A stretch of 64,000 nucleotides of DNA from Acetohalobium arabaticum DSM 5501. GTDB taxonomy: Bacteria; Bacillota; Halanaerobiia; Halobacteroidales; Acetohalobiaceae. The notes beneath the pieces are model-generated. The model searched no databases and was not told the origin of the DNA. It was given only the letters and a program-made list of their open reading frames with translations. Within the stretch, counting starts at the first letter, position 1; each line of letters opens with the position of its first letter. The translations under genes and the position numbers were made by a program. The stretch spans positions 310,001 to 374,000 of the forward strand of contig NC_014378.1 in assembly GCF_000144695.1 (NCBI RefSeq). The letters run 5' to 3'. Shown here in pieces: positions 9,496 to 19,003 of the stretch.

Positions 9496-10455
9496 GTGGT
9501 ATCTGAAAAAGAAGGAGTTAAGATAGGAATTATTGGAGCTGGATTTGTAGGGTCTACGACTGCATTTACTGTTATGATGAACGGGTTGGCTTCAGAAATA
9601 GTATTGGTAGATATAGACCAAGATAAGGCCGAGGGAGAAGCAATGGACTTAAGACATGGTGCTTCCTTTGTAAGTCCGGTTAATATCGAAACTGGTGGGT
9701 ATCAAGAGTGTCAAGATGCTGACATAGTGATTATTACTGCCGGAGCCAGTCAGGAGCCCGGGGAAACAAGGCTTGATTTAACTAAAAGAAACGTAGAGAT
9801 ATTTAAGGATATGATTCCTAAATTAACTGCGGAGATTAATTCTGATACATTGTTATTAGTAGTAACTAATCCTGTTGATATTCTATCCTACGTTACCTGG
9901 AAGTTATCCGATCTGCCAGCGCGTCAAGTAATAGGTTCCGGAACAGTATTGGATAGCTCTCGCTTTAGGTATATTCTAAGCCAGCGCTGTGATATAGATG
10001 CCAGAAATATCCACGGCTATATAATAGGGGAACACGGAGACAGCGAAGTACCTGTTTGGAGTGCTACTAATATTGTCGGTGTACCTTTTGAAGAGTTTGA
10101 TGAAGTTTGTAATCAAAAAAAGAATAATGATGATAAATCGGAACTCATATCTAAAATAAAGAATGTTGCCTATGAAATTATTGACCGCAAGGGAGCAACT
10201 TATTATGCAATTGCTTTGGCTATTAATCGGATTGTAAAAGGCATTATCCGTGATGAAAATTCGATTTTAACTCTTTCTACACTTCTACAGGGCGAATACG
10301 GTTTTTCAGATGTCTATTTAAGTCTGCCCTGTATAATTAACAGAAATGGAATTAGAGAAATATTGGAATTGGAGTTATCTCCTGCAGAACAAGAGGCTTT
10401 GAATACTTCAGCAGAAGTATTACAGGATTTAATTGGAGGAAAGCTGAACATATAA
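9496..10455 (+). CDS. ldh: L-lactate dehydrogenase
   Basis: The NAD-dependent enzyme reduces pyruvate to L-lactate in the cytoplasm. The 319-aa frame has the Rossmann GAGFVGS at 14-20 and VDID at 38-41. The substrate loop GASQEPGETRLDL carries Gln86, where malate dehydrogenases have Arg, which supports lactate over malate. It also carries the catalytic Arg92 and GEHGDSEVPVW with the catalytic His. I chose GTG 9496 because AGGAGG (9483-9488) sits seven bases upstream. The longer frame from ATG 9457 would put that SD inside the gene and add 13 unusual residues. No gene lies close by, so it is probably transcribed alone. Specificity is inferred from the loop residue. Confidence 0.88.
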   Translation: MVSEKEGVKIGIIGAGFVGSTTAFTVMMNGLASEIVLVDIDQDKAEGEAMDLRHGASFVSPVNIETGGYQECQDADIVIITAGASQEPGETRLDLTKRNVEIFKDMIPKLTAEINSDTLLLVVTNPVDILSYVTWKLSDLPARQVIGSGTVLDSSRFRYILSQRCDIDARNIHGYIIGEHGDSEVPVWSATNIVGVPFEEFDEVCNQKKNNDDKSELISKIKNVAYEIIDRKGATYYAIALAINRIVKGIIRDENSILTLSTLLQGEYGFSDVYLSLPCIINRNGIREILELELSPAEQEALNTSAEVLQDLIGGKLNI

Positions 10456-10711
10456 GTAAAGAATGAAATCTAATCCTAATAAATAGGTTTAAATTGGAGA
10501 TGACTTATACTGGTTATTTTTTAGCTGTTAGGTTATTCAGTAGGACATAAGGAGAATTAACCCTGGTCAAAGGATACCCGTTGGTGGTATAATAAATGGA
10601 TAGCTGAAGCCATAGCTAAACAAGTAAATAGTGAAGGATTATTAGCTGTAGTTTTCTTAAGGAGTATTTTTTGATATAATAACTTTAGTAGTGGTGAAAG
10701 GAGGAATAGAG

Positions 10712-11008
10712 TTGAGCAAGAAGACAGAAGAAATGAATTCATACAGTGAAGAAAAAGATGAGCTAATTACTAGATTAAAACGGATAGAAGGACAGGTGCG
10801 GGGGATCCAGCGGATGATTGATGAAGAAAAGTACTGTGTAGATGTTTTGACTCAAGTTGCTGCTGCTAAAGCTGCTTTAAATAAAGTGGGAATGACGGTT
10901 CTGCGGAACCATACTCACGGCTGTGTAAGAGAGGCAGTATCTGAAGGGGAGAATGGAGAAGAGATTATTGATGAATTAATGAGTGTTATTTCTAAGTTTA
11001 CCAATTAA
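10712..11008 (+). CDS. csoR: CsoR-type copper-sensing repressor
   Basis: The 98-aa all-helical protein is of the DUF156 (CsoR/RcnR) family: TRLKRIEGQVRGIQRMIDEE, then the metal site. Cys42, His67 and Cys71 have the same 25- and 4-residue spacing as the Cu(I) ligands of Mycobacterium CsoR (C36-H61-C65). I therefore call it a copper sensor and not a nickel, formaldehyde or persulfide sensor. I chose TTG 10712, which has AAAGGAGG seven bases upstream. A GTG at 10691 would place the SD inside the gene. A TATAAT near 10674 may be the -10 box. No copper exporter is nearby; the next gene is RseC-like, 22 bases away. Confidence 0.82.
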   Translation: MSKKTEEMNSYSEEKDELITRLKRIEGQVRGIQRMIDEEKYCVDVLTQVAAAKAALNKVGMTVLRNHTHGCVREAVSEGENGEEIIDELMSVISKFTN

Positions 11009-11030
11009 AATTAAGATGGGAGGGGAGACT

Positions 11031-11465
11031 ATGCGGGAATATGCTAAAGTTGTAGAAGTGAATGACGAGCTGGCTACAGTCGAAATTCAGCGCCACGGAA
11101 GCTGTGATAAATGCGGTAAATGCGGAGATGATAATGATATAGAAGTAGAAGCTACAAATCCTATCGGAGCTAAGGAGGGAGATGTAGTAGCTATTGAATT
11201 AAGGGATAGTAATGTATTTGGAGCTGCTTTAGTGGTCTATTTTGTACCGCTGCTCAGTCTGTTTCTTGGTTACTTTATAGGCCAGTGGTTCAGTGGGAAT
11301 TATGGATTTGGAAGTAGTGATTTAGTAGGAGCTTTGGTTGGGATTTCTTCTATGGTTATCTCTTTTCTTTTCGTCCGCAAGTATGGAGAGATTAATAATT
11401 CTAAAGGGAAATATCAGCCAGAGATTACGAGAACGGTTGATCCTATCTCTGAAGATTTAGGTTAA
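11031..11465 (+). CDS. SoxR-reducing system RseC-like membrane protein
   Basis: The 144-aa protein starts MREYAKVVEVNDELATVEIQ. It has a Cys cluster (CDKCGKCG at about 24-31) near the N-terminus and two membrane helices (about 64-85 and 95-118), the layout of the RseC/MucC family. Relatives in Firmicutes often accompany Rnf complexes and may help deliver electrons or maintain redox sites; none is visible here. I chose ATG 11031 with GGGAGGGGA upstream. The longer frame from 10983 overlaps csoR. It is co-transcribed with csoR and followed by a strong terminator. Confidence 0.75.
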   Translation: MREYAKVVEVNDELATVEIQRHGSCDKCGKCGDDNDIEVEATNPIGAKEGDVVAIELRDSNVFGAALVVYFVPLLSLFLGYFIGQWFSGNYGFGSSDLVGALVGISSMVISFLFVRKYGEINNSKGKYQPEITRTVDPISEDLG

Positions 11466-11472
11466 TTTGAAG

Positions 11473-11501
11473 GCTCCAGGTATCTTATCTGGAGCTTTTT
11501 T
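11473..11501 (+). terminator. Rho-independent terminator after the csoR-rseC pair
   Basis: GCTCCAG (11473-11479) pairs with CTGGAGC (11489-11495) around a 9-base loop and is followed by a T run. It lies eight bases after the RseC-like stop codon. Confidence 0.85.
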
Positions 11502-11574
11502 AATTAAATAACAAGGAATTGAATTGTTTTCTATTGAAGTAAAAGACAAGTAAATGATTTATGGAGGCCAACAG

Positions 11575-12375
11575 ATGAAATATAAGTTATTAGCAATCGA
11601 TATTGATGATACTTTATTATCAGATGAACTGGTTATATCTTCTCGGGTAAAGAATAAAATAAAGCAGGCAGTTGCTGCTGATACGCTGGTTACAATAGCT
11701 ACCGGCAGAATGTATTCTTCTGCTCTGCCGTATGCTAAACAGTTAGAACTTGATCTGCCCCTTATTACGTATAATGGGGCTTTGATAAAAGAGACTATTT
11801 CAGATAAAGTAATAGATCATCAGCCGGTATCAGTAGAGCTGGCTCAAAAGATTGGTTTTCTGGCTGACCGAGAGGATTGGCATCTGAATATTTATCTGGA
11901 TGATAAGCTGTATGTTACTAAATTAGGTCCAGAAATAAAGAGGTATGAAGAGATTGCAGGGATTGAATCTATACTGGTTGAAGAAGAGATAACGGATTTT
12001 CTGGTTCAGCCGCCTACTAAGCTGTTGATTATAGGTCCGAATCCAGAGCAGACAGATGAGATTTTGACTAAAGTGAGTGACGAGTTTGAAACTGATTTAA
12101 ATATTACCCAATCAAAATCTACCTTTGTGGAGATTATGCAGCAGAATGTATCCAAAGGAGTAGCCCTCAAGCGTTTAGCAGAGAAATTTGAAATTAAAAA
12201 AAATGAAGTTATTGCTATTGGAGATAGCCTGAATGATTTAGAGATGATTGAATATGCAGGATTGGGAGTAGCAGTAGCTAATGGAGCAGATGAATTGAAA
12301 AGAAGGGCCGATTACGTGACTGAGACCAATGAAGAGGATGGAGTAGCAGGGGTGATTGACAAGTTTATATTGTAA
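11575..12375 (+). CDS. HAD-superfamily Cof-type sugar/flavin phosphatase
   Basis: The 266-aa protein has HAD motif I (AIDIDDTLL), whose first Asp is the phosphorylated nucleophile, motif II (TIATGR), a IIB cap domain, a conserved Lys before the cap end (SKGVALKRL), and motif IV (GDSLNDLEMI). These define the Cof subfamily, which dephosphorylates sugar phosphates, FMN or PLP. The substrate cannot be told from sequence. ATG 11575 has GGAGG seven bases upstream; an earlier in-frame ATG at 11554 places this SD inside the coding region. Adenosine deaminase starts 23 bases later. Confidence 0.85.
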   Translation: MKYKLLAIDIDDTLLSDELVISSRVKNKIKQAVAADTLVTIATGRMYSSALPYAKQLELDLPLITYNGALIKETISDKVIDHQPVSVELAQKIGFLADREDWHLNIYLDDKLYVTKLGPEIKRYEEIAGIESILVEEEITDFLVQPPTKLLIIGPNPEQTDEILTKVSDEFETDLNITQSKSTFVEIMQQNVSKGVALKRLAEKFEIKKNEVIAIGDSLNDLEMIEYAGLGVAVANGADELKRRADYVTETNEEDGVAGVIDKFIL

Positions 12376-12398
12376 GTTCGGATTAAAAGGGGGTAATT

Positions 12399-13442
12399 AT
12401 GGAAAAATTAATCAGAAAATTACCTAAAACAGAGCTGCATCTTCATTTGGATGGATCTCTGCGGGTGAAAACTGTACTGGAATTAGCGGAGGATAGAGAG
12501 ATTGAACTGCCTACAGCTGACCAGAAGGGGTTAGCGGAGTATCTGCAGGTGAGTGAGGATTGTGATAGTCTAGCAGAGTATTTAGAGAAGTTTGACCTAC
12601 CGTTAAAGGTAATGCAGACAGAGAAGGCTTTGACTAGAGTTACTTATGAACTGCTTGAAGATGCAGCTTGGGAGAATGTAAAGTATCTGGAGATTAGATT
12701 TGCTCCTTTGTTATTAACAGAAGAATTAAGGCCTGCGGAGGTAGTAGAAGCTGTATTGGCCGGAGTAGAAAAGGGAGAAAATAAATATGAACTGCAGGCT
12801 AATATCATTCTCTGTTGTATGCGCCATCAGGATCCCAGTCGAAGTATCGAAACTGCTCAGTTAGCTGTTGATTATTCGGATCAGGGGGTAGTTGGTCTGG
12901 ATTTAGCCGGGGATGAAGCAAACTTTCCTCCCGAGGAGCATGAAGAGGCCTTTAAGCTGGCTGCAGGAGCAGGGCTTCATAGGACAGTCCATGCTGGAGA
13001 AACAGCAGGAGCTAAAAATGTAAAAAAGGCAATTGATTATCTAAATGCAGAGCGAATAGGCCACGGTATTAGAAGTAAAGAAGATAAAGAAACTTTAGAG
13101 ACTATTAAAGAGGCAGGAGTAACCTTAGAGATCTGTCCTACCAGCAATCTTCATACCAATGCTGTAACAGATTTAGAGCAGCATCCGATTAGAGAATATT
13201 ATGAAGCAGGGATTCCGATAACTGTTAATACAGATAATCGTACAGTGTCTAATTTAACCTTAAGCCAGGAATATTTAATGCTGTATAGAGAATTTGGTTT
13301 TTCACTGGCAGAGATACAGGAATTAATTTTAAGTGGAATCAAGGCAGCCTTTATTTCTGACAAGGAACAGGAGAAATTGATAACAGAATTTAAGTCTGAA
13401 TTTGAGACGATTGCTGGAATTGATAACAAGATATTAGAATAA
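12399..13442 (+). CDS. add: Adenosine deaminase
   Basis: The 347-aa metal-dependent amidohydrolase converts adenosine to inosine in purine salvage. The zinc site is visible as HLHLDGS near the N-terminus, HAGETAG (the catalytic Glu follows His), RIGHGIR and the Asp in VNTDNRTVSN. Length and motif order match bacterial Add. Related adenine and aminodeoxyfutalosine deaminases share the fold, so the exact base is slightly uncertain. It has SD AAAGGGGG and sits between the HAD phosphatase and bshC with short gaps, so it is likely in one transcript with the bacillithiol genes. Confidence 0.85.
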   Translation: MEKLIRKLPKTELHLHLDGSLRVKTVLELAEDREIELPTADQKGLAEYLQVSEDCDSLAEYLEKFDLPLKVMQTEKALTRVTYELLEDAAWENVKYLEIRFAPLLLTEELRPAEVVEAVLAGVEKGENKYELQANIILCCMRHQDPSRSIETAQLAVDYSDQGVVGLDLAGDEANFPPEEHEEAFKLAAGAGLHRTVHAGETAGAKNVKKAIDYLNAERIGHGIRSKEDKETLETIKEAGVTLEICPTSNLHTNAVTDLEQHPIREYYEAGIPITVNTDNRTVSNLTLSQEYLMLYREFGFSLAEIQELILSGIKAAFISDKEQEKLITEFKSEFETIAGIDNKILE

Positions 13443-13458
13443 GTATAGGAGTGTTATA

Positions 13459-15090
13459 ATGGCTGATAATTTAGCAGTAAACAATTCAATTTATGCTGAT
13501 TATCTATCTAATTTTGAGCAGGTAGCTGATTTTTATGAATATATACCGGATAAGTTAGAGGCTTATGAAGTGAGAAGTGATTATTTAAGGGAGAATTATA
13601 GACAGGATAGAGATGAATTGATCGATATTCTCTATAAATATAATCAAAATTTAGAAGCGAGGCAAGAAGTAATAGAGAATATAGAATTGCTGCGCAGGAA
13701 AGAAACAACAGCAGTAGTAACAGGACAGCAGGCCGGTATTTTCACCGGTCCTCTCTATACTGTTTATAAAGCAATTACTGCTATTTTACTGGCTGAAGAG
13801 AAGAAGAAACTGCTGGATGATCCAGTGGTTCCTATCTTCTGGGTAGCTAGTGAAGACCATGATTTTCAGGAGATCAATCATCTTACTTTGGTCAATACTT
13901 CTAATGAGCTGGACAGAATAGAGTTTTCAGATGATTACATAGCTACTTCCATTGGTGATATTGACCCTCAGGAAAAACTCTTTGACTTAATAGATGTTTT
14001 AGAGGAGAAGACTTATAATACAGAATTTAAACCGGAGATAATGGCTGAGCTTAGAGAAGCGGCCCATAAGGCTACTGATCTTGCGGACTGGTTTAGCAGA
14101 GTACTGTTGAATCTATTTGGTAATTATGGCCTAATTATCTTTGATCCTATGTGGCCGGAAGTGCGGGAATTAAGCAGTGAGCTTTACCAGCAATTTATTA
14201 CTAAGCAGTCCAAGCTGCAGCAGCGGTTTAAGGAGACTAATTCTAAATTACAGAATCAGGGTTATTCGCTGCAGATAGAAAAAGAAGAGACTAATTCCCA
14301 TCTTTTTGTCTATCAGGACGGCAAACGCCATTCATTATTGAAGATTGATGGTGAGTTTAGAACAAGAAATTATCAATTTAGAGCCGAGGAAGATGATATA
14401 TTAGAGAGGATTAAAGATAAACCGACAGATTTCAGTCCCAATGTTGTTCTACGGCCGATACTTCAAAACTGGCTGCTGCCCGTAATAGCTTATGTAGGCG
14501 GACCAAGTGAGATAGCTTACCATGCTCAGCTAAAGGAACTATATTCTCTGTTTGGTCTAGAAATGCCTATTTTATATCCCCGACAGAGTATAACGATTGT
14601 AGAAGCCAGACTGGCTGAATATATGGAGAAGTATGGTTTAACTGAGGAAGATATAGTCCAGCAGAGACTGACCGAAAGATTAGAAGAAGAATTGGAAGTT
14701 AGAGATAAACTGGATATTCCTGGAGTTTTCAAGGGGGTTAAGGAGGAGTTTAAAGAGGAGTATCGAAACTTAATCGATAAGATAAGTAAAATAGATAAAA
14801 ATTTAGAAGGTTTAGGAAAGGATAATTTAGAGCGGATTATTGGTCAGGTGGAATATTTAGAGGATAAAACTAAGCAGTTTCACCAGAAGAATAATAAAAT
14901 TCTGCTGCGCCAGTTTAAGAAGTTAAGGAATAATCTGTTGCCGCAGGATAAGCTGCAGGAGCGGGTATTTAATGTTATGCCTTATCTAATTAAGTATGGA
15001 ACCGACTTTATAGATGAATTAGTTGATTACTTTGATTTAAGCTTTGAACATCGATTTTATTATCTAGGCGGTGAAGAGAATGACAGTTGA
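13459..15090 (+). CDS. bshC: Bacillithiol biosynthesis cysteine-adding enzyme BshC
   Basis: The 543-aa protein matches BshC, which adds cysteine to GlcN-malate in the last step of bacillithiol synthesis. The hallmark N-terminal segment VVTGQQAGIFTGPLYTVYKA (about 91-110) is clear, followed by PVFWVASEDHDF-like PIFWVASEDHDFQEI and a coiled-coil near residues 420-490 (KISKIDKNLEGLGKDNLERI). It is nine-plus bases after a TATAGGAGTG ribosome site. bshB1 and bshA follow immediately, which confirms the pathway. The bshC stop lies inside the start of bshB1. Confidence 0.93.
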   Translation: MADNLAVNNSIYADYLSNFEQVADFYEYIPDKLEAYEVRSDYLRENYRQDRDELIDILYKYNQNLEARQEVIENIELLRRKETTAVVTGQQAGIFTGPLYTVYKAITAILLAEEKKKLLDDPVVPIFWVASEDHDFQEINHLTLVNTSNELDRIEFSDDYIATSIGDIDPQEKLFDLIDVLEEKTYNTEFKPEIMAELREAAHKATDLADWFSRVLLNLFGNYGLIIFDPMWPEVRELSSELYQQFITKQSKLQQRFKETNSKLQNQGYSLQIEKEETNSHLFVYQDGKRHSLLKIDGEFRTRNYQFRAEEDDILERIKDKPTDFSPNVVLRPILQNWLLPVIAYVGGPSEIAYHAQLKELYSLFGLEMPILYPRQSITIVEARLAEYMEKYGLTEEDIVQQRLTERLEEELEVRDKLDIPGVFKGVKEEFKEEYRNLIDKISKIDKNLEGLGKDNLERIIGQVEYLEDKTKQFHQKNNKILLRQFKKLRNNLLPQDKLQERVFNVMPYLIKYGTDFIDELVDYFDLSFEHRFYYLGGEENDS

Positions 15091-15790
15091 TCTATTAGCC
15101 TTTGGAGCCCATCCTGATGATGTAGAAATTGGCGCAGGAGGAACCTTAATCAAACATCATTCAGATGGCTATAAGACTGGAATTGTTGATTTAACAGCCG
15201 GTGAAATGGGAAGTAATGGTACACCACAGATAAGAAGAAAGGAAGCTTTAGCTGCTAGTGAAGTGTTGGGAGCAGAATTTAGGCATTGTCTTAAGCTGCC
15301 GGATGCTAAGATTAGCAGAGATGAAGAGGCTATTAAGTCGATTGTGAAAGAAATTAGAGCTGCTAAACCTAAAGTAGTTCTGGCTCCTTATTGGAAAGAC
15401 CGTCATCCTGACCATGTCAATACCAGTAAGTTAGTTACGGAATCCTGTTTTAAAGCAGGATTGAAGAAATTTGAAGCTACTGGCCCCCCTTACCGTCCTC
15501 AAGCAGTAGTTTATTACTTTTTAGCAGCAGTTGATGAACCGGACTTTATAGTCGATATTGCTGAAGAATATGAGACTAAGACTGAAGCATTGCTCTGTCA
15601 TACTTCTCAGGTAAGCTATAATCAGGAACATGATTTTCAGACAGTCTTGAATGATTCTACTTTTCTTGATAAATTGGATGCTAGATTTCGTTATCTAGGA
15701 TCTTTAGTAGATGCCCAATATGGAGAAGGCTTTAAGTATAAACAAACAATAAAAGTATCTGATTTAACTATGCTAGAAGGCGGGGTATAG
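15080..15790 (+). CDS. bshB1: Bacillithiol deacetylase BshB1 (PIG-L family)
   Basis: The PIG-L family zinc deacetylase (236 aa) removes the acetyl group from GlcNAc-malate. The metal-binding motif AHPDD sits in LLAFGAHPDDVEIGAGG and the second metal histidine in WKDRHPDHVNTSKLV. The segment TAGEMGSNGTPQIRRKEA is typical of BshB1. ATG 15080 is preferred to GTG 15071. Either start overlaps the bshC end (15090), which suggests translational coupling. bshA begins two bases after the stop. Confidence 0.92.
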   Translation: MTVDLLAFGAHPDDVEIGAGGTLIKHHSDGYKTGIVDLTAGEMGSNGTPQIRRKEALAASEVLGAEFRHCLKLPDAKISRDEEAIKSIVKEIRAAKPKVVLAPYWKDRHPDHVNTSKLVTESCFKAGLKKFEATGPPYRPQAVVYYFLAAVDEPDFIVDIAEEYETKTEALLCHTSQVSYNQEHDFQTVLNDSTFLDKLDARFRYLGSLVDAQYGEGFKYKQTIKVSDLTMLEGGV

Positions 15791-15792
15791 AA

Positions 15793-16914
15793 ATGAAGAT
15801 TGGAATAGTATGTTATCCTTCCTATGGCGGCAGCGGAGTGGTAGCTACTGAGCTAGGTAAGCAGCTGGCTAAGCAGGGACATAAGATTCACTTTATCAGT
15901 TATGAACCGCCATTTAGGTTGGAACAGTATTATGAGAATATATATTTTCATCAAGTAGAGGTTCCCACCTACCCTTTATTTAAGTTTCCCCCTTATTCAT
16001 TAGTCTTAACTAATAAGATAAATGAATTAATTACGGAAGAAGACTTAGATATCATCCATGCCCATTATGCTATTCCTCATTCCTTAGCAGCCTATTTGGC
16101 CTGTGAAATAACAAAGGGAACTGAGGTAAAGCTGATTACTACTTTACACGGGACCGATATTACTTTAGTTGGCGGACAGAGTTCTTTTAAAAATATAACT
16201 CGATTCAGTATTGGAGCCAGTGATGGAGTTACTGCTGTATCTGATAGTTTGCGCCAGGATGCTATAGATAGATTTGATCTTTCTCCAAAAAAAGTCAAGA
16301 GAATCTATAATTTTATAGATACCACTGAATATAGGAGACAGAAGCCTGAAGAGCCGCTGCAACTGACTGAAGGTGAGGAAAAGATTATTATTCATATCTC
16401 TAATTTCAGGGATGTCAAGAATATTCCTGATGTGATCAAGATTTTTTCTCTGATTAATAAAGAAGTAAGCAGCAAGTTAGTATTGGTAGGAGACGGGCCT
16501 AATCGGCATTCGGCTAAGAAGTTAGTTGATGAATTGGACTTGGCAGATAAAGTTTATTTTTTAGGGAAACAGGATAATATAATTCCTCTTTTATCTGTAT
16601 CTGATCTCTTTTTGCTGCCGTCAGAAAAGGAAAGCTTTGGTTTAGTAGCCCTTGAAGCTATGGCCTGTGAAGTACCGGTAGTTGCTTCTAATAGCGGCGG
16701 GCTACCAGAGGTGGTTATTGATGGCGTTACCGGCTTTTTATCTGATCCGGGGGCTATAGAGGAAATGGCTCACAATGGGATTGAATTATTGGAGAATGTT
16801 GAGCTGCATAATCAATTTGCTCAGAATGCTAGACATAGAGTAGTGACTAACTTTTCGGCAGCGGAGATTGTTGAAGAGTATCAAGAGTATTACCAAAGGT
16901 TAATGAATAATTGA
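15793..16914 (+). CDS. bshA: N-acetyl-alpha-D-glucosaminyl L-malate synthase BshA
   Basis: The GT4 glycosyltransferase (373 aa) joins UDP-GlcNAc and L-malate in the first step of bacillithiol synthesis. The N-terminus [20 protein letters not shown] is diagnostic. The acceptor-side [15 protein letters not shown] and the C-terminal nucleotide-sugar motif [20 protein letters not shown] are present, with the EX7E glutamates in it. It is the last gene of bshC-bshB1-bshA, so the whole thiol pathway is encoded in 3.5 kb. Confidence 0.93.
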   Translation: MKIGIVCYPSYGGSGVVATELGKQLAKQGHKIHFISYEPPFRLEQYYENIYFHQVEVPTYPLFKFPPYSLVLTNKINELITEEDLDIIHAHYAIPHSLAAYLACEITKGTEVKLITTLHGTDITLVGGQSSFKNITRFSIGASDGVTAVSDSLRQDAIDRFDLSPKKVKRIYNFIDTTEYRRQKPEEPLQLTEGEEKIIIHISNFRDVKNIPDVIKIFSLINKEVSSKLVLVGDGPNRHSAKKLVDELDLADKVYFLGKQDNIIPLLSVSDLFLLPSEKESFGLVALEAMACEVPVVASNSGGLPEVVIDGVTGFLSDPGAIEEMAHNGIELLENVELHNQFAQNARHRVVTNFSAAEIVEEYQEYYQRLMNN

Positions 16915-17009
16915 ATTAATTTCCTGATAAGTTAGTTTTATAACATAATTTTTTAGTGGTTTGGATATAATACATAAAGTATTAGGTAGATAATAAGGAG
17001 GGTTAAATA

Positions 17010-18410
17010 ATGGCAATTGAATTTGGAACTGATGGTTGGCGGGCAGTTATAGCTGATGAATTTACTTTTAGTAACTTCAAGGTAGTAGTGCAGGCAGTAG
17101 CCAACTATTTACAGAATAATGATCAGACAGAATCAGGAATCTTTATCGGGTATGATAACCGCTTTTTGGCTGAAGAATTTGCCCAGACGGCAGCGGAAGT
17201 TTTAACAGCTAATGGTATTCAGGCTATAGTAGCCAAAGAGGCTCTACCGACGCCGGTAACAGCTTTTACTATTCAGGATAATAAGTTGGATGGAGCATTG
17301 ATGCTGACAGCCAGTCATAATCCAGCTTCCTATCAAGGAATTAAGTTTATTCCGCATTATGCAGGGCCGGCATTACCTGAAATCACTGATCAGATTGAAG
17401 AGGAAGTAGTTCAAGTACAGGAAAGTGGTGAAATTCATAGCTGTCAGTCAGAAGAAGCAGCAGAGATTAAAGAGTTTAATCCTAAGGCAGATTATTTAGA
17501 TCATTTACAGGAAATGATAGATTTTTCTGATCAGAAGCTAAAGATTTTAGCCGACCCGATGTATGGACCGGGAGCTGGATATTTGACAGATATCTTTGCT
17601 GATACGGAAGTTGAAATTGAGGAAATCAATGATTATCGTGATCCTCTCTTCGGAGGTGGGATGCCGGAGCCGACTGAGGATGAACTGCCGGAATTAATTG
17701 ATAGAGTTCAGACTGAAGATTATGATTTGGGATTTGCTCTGGATGGTGATGCAGATCGCTTTGGTATTATTACTGAGCAGGGCAAGTATTTAAGTCCTAA
17801 TCAAGTGCTTTTTCTGCTGTTAGATCATTTAGTTGAAAGCAAGGGAGAAACAGGAGGAGTAGTTAGAACAGTAGCTACTACCCATATGTTGGATAAAATA
17901 GCTAAGGAACATGATCTTGATGTCTTTGAGACGCCTGTTGGATTTAAGTATGTTGGTGAGTTAATGATGAATAAAGATATTATTATCGGTGGAGAAGAAA
18001 GCGGCGGTTTAAGTATCAAAGGACATATACCGGAAAAGGATGGATTATTAGCCTGTGCTTTAATAGCTGAGATGGTAATGGATAGAGAAGAGAAACTGTC
18101 AGTGATTCTGGAGAAAGTAGAGAAAAAATATGGAAAATTAATCAGCGAAAGGCTGGATATAGAATGCGGTTCTGAAGAAAAACCAGAGGTTTTAGAACGG
18201 ATTAAAAACTTTGATGTTGATGAGATTGCCGGCTATAAAGTAATTGAACAGATTACCAAGGATGGTATGAAGGTTGTTTTAGAAGACGGCAGCTGGTGTT
18301 TGATGCGTCCTTCCGGAACAGAGCCTTTGATTCGAGTCTATGTTGAAACTTCTGATTATGAATTGATGGAACAGATTCAGGCAGAAGTTAGAGAAGAACT
18401 GCAGATTTAA
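17010..18410 (+). CDS. Alpha-D-phosphohexomutase (phosphoglucomutase/phosphomannomutase family)
   Basis: The 466-aa protein interconverts hexose 1- and 6-phosphates. All four family sites are visible: the substrate loop FGTDGWRAVIADEFT, the phosphoserine loop TASHNP (about 99-104), the metal loop DGDADRFG and the sugar loop GEESGG, then the phosphate-binding RPSGTEP. GEESGG favours phosphoglucomutase-type substrates. GlmM enzymes start with FGTDGVRG, so it is probably not GlmM. It could supply glucose-1-phosphate to the alpha-glucan genes at 23-29 kb, which is inference. It has its own TATAAT near 16966-16971 and a terminator. Confidence 0.87.
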   Translation: MAIEFGTDGWRAVIADEFTFSNFKVVVQAVANYLQNNDQTESGIFIGYDNRFLAEEFAQTAAEVLTANGIQAIVAKEALPTPVTAFTIQDNKLDGALMLTASHNPASYQGIKFIPHYAGPALPEITDQIEEEVVQVQESGEIHSCQSEEAAEIKEFNPKADYLDHLQEMIDFSDQKLKILADPMYGPGAGYLTDIFADTEVEIEEINDYRDPLFGGGMPEPTEDELPELIDRVQTEDYDLGFALDGDADRFGIITEQGKYLSPNQVLFLLLDHLVESKGETGGVVRTVATTHMLDKIAKEHDLDVFETPVGFKYVGELMMNKDIIIGGEESGGLSIKGHIPEKDGLLACALIAEMVMDREEKLSVILEKVEKKYGKLISERLDIECGSEEKPEVLERIKNFDVDEIAGYKVIEQITKDGMKVVLEDGSWCLMRPSGTEPLIRVYVETSDYELMEQIQAEVREELQI

Positions 18411-18427
18411 TTTTTAGATTGATCTTT

Positions 18428-18460
18428 AATCCCCTATTGTTATGATAGGGGATTTTGATT
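18428..18460 (+). terminator. Rho-independent terminator after the phosphohexomutase
   Basis: A perfect 10-bp stem (AATCCCCTAT 18428-18437 with ATAGGGGATT 18445-18454) and a T-rich tail (TTGATTTTT) lie 18 bases after the stop codon. Confidence 0.85.
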
Positions 18461-18568
18461 TTTATAGGCTAAAAAGGAGGAAAGTTATAGGCTAATCCGG
18501 AATAATTTAGTGAAGGAAGAGAAGGTATTATGAGTCAGAGATTAATTGATTAGAGAGGTAGATATTAA

Positions 18569-18976
18569 ATGAGTTCTGAGTTAGAAAGCGGCATTTATAA
18601 TCTAATTATATCTTTAAAAGAAGATTGTAAGATTAAAGTAGGTAGTTTAGGTGAGTTTGAGTTTAAAAGCGGTTATTATATCTATACCGGTACTGCTCAG
18701 CAAAACCTATCTGCCCGGATTGAGCGTCATAGAAGTAAAAATAAGAAGCTGCACTGGCATATTGATTATTTACTACAGAAGGCTGAAGTAATAGAGGTTA
18801 AAACCTGGGCTAAGGATAGAGAGGCTGAGTGTCAGATTCATCAAAAGTTAGCTATAAAGCCAGAGTTTACAGAGCCAGTAGTCGGCTTTGGTGCCAGTGA
18901 TTGCAGCTGTAAGACTCATTTATTATATTCACCACAGAAACCAGAGGTAGAAAAAGAACTGATTGTAGAGGTTTAA
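18569..18976 (+). CDS. GIY-YIG nuclease-fold protein, DUF123 family
   Basis: The 135-aa protein has GIYNLII near the start and [16 protein letters not shown] about 30 residues later, followed by ERHRS...LHWHIDYLL. This is the DUF123 form of the GIY-YIG fold, often found alone or attached to endonuclease III. C-terminal conserved residues include [12 protein letters not shown] with a Cys pair. The biochemical role is not established; a nuclease on small or structured DNA is plausible. It is three bases from the nicotinate phosphoribosyltransferase frame and probably co-transcribed. Confidence 0.8.
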   Translation: MSSELESGIYNLIISLKEDCKIKVGSLGEFEFKSGYYIYTGTAQQNLSARIERHRSKNKKLHWHIDYLLQKAEVIEVKTWAKDREAECQIHQKLAIKPEFTEPVVGFGASDCSCKTHLLYSPQKPEVEKELIVEV

Positions 18977-19003
18977 TATTTGATAGAAAGGGAGTTAGGG
19001 ATT

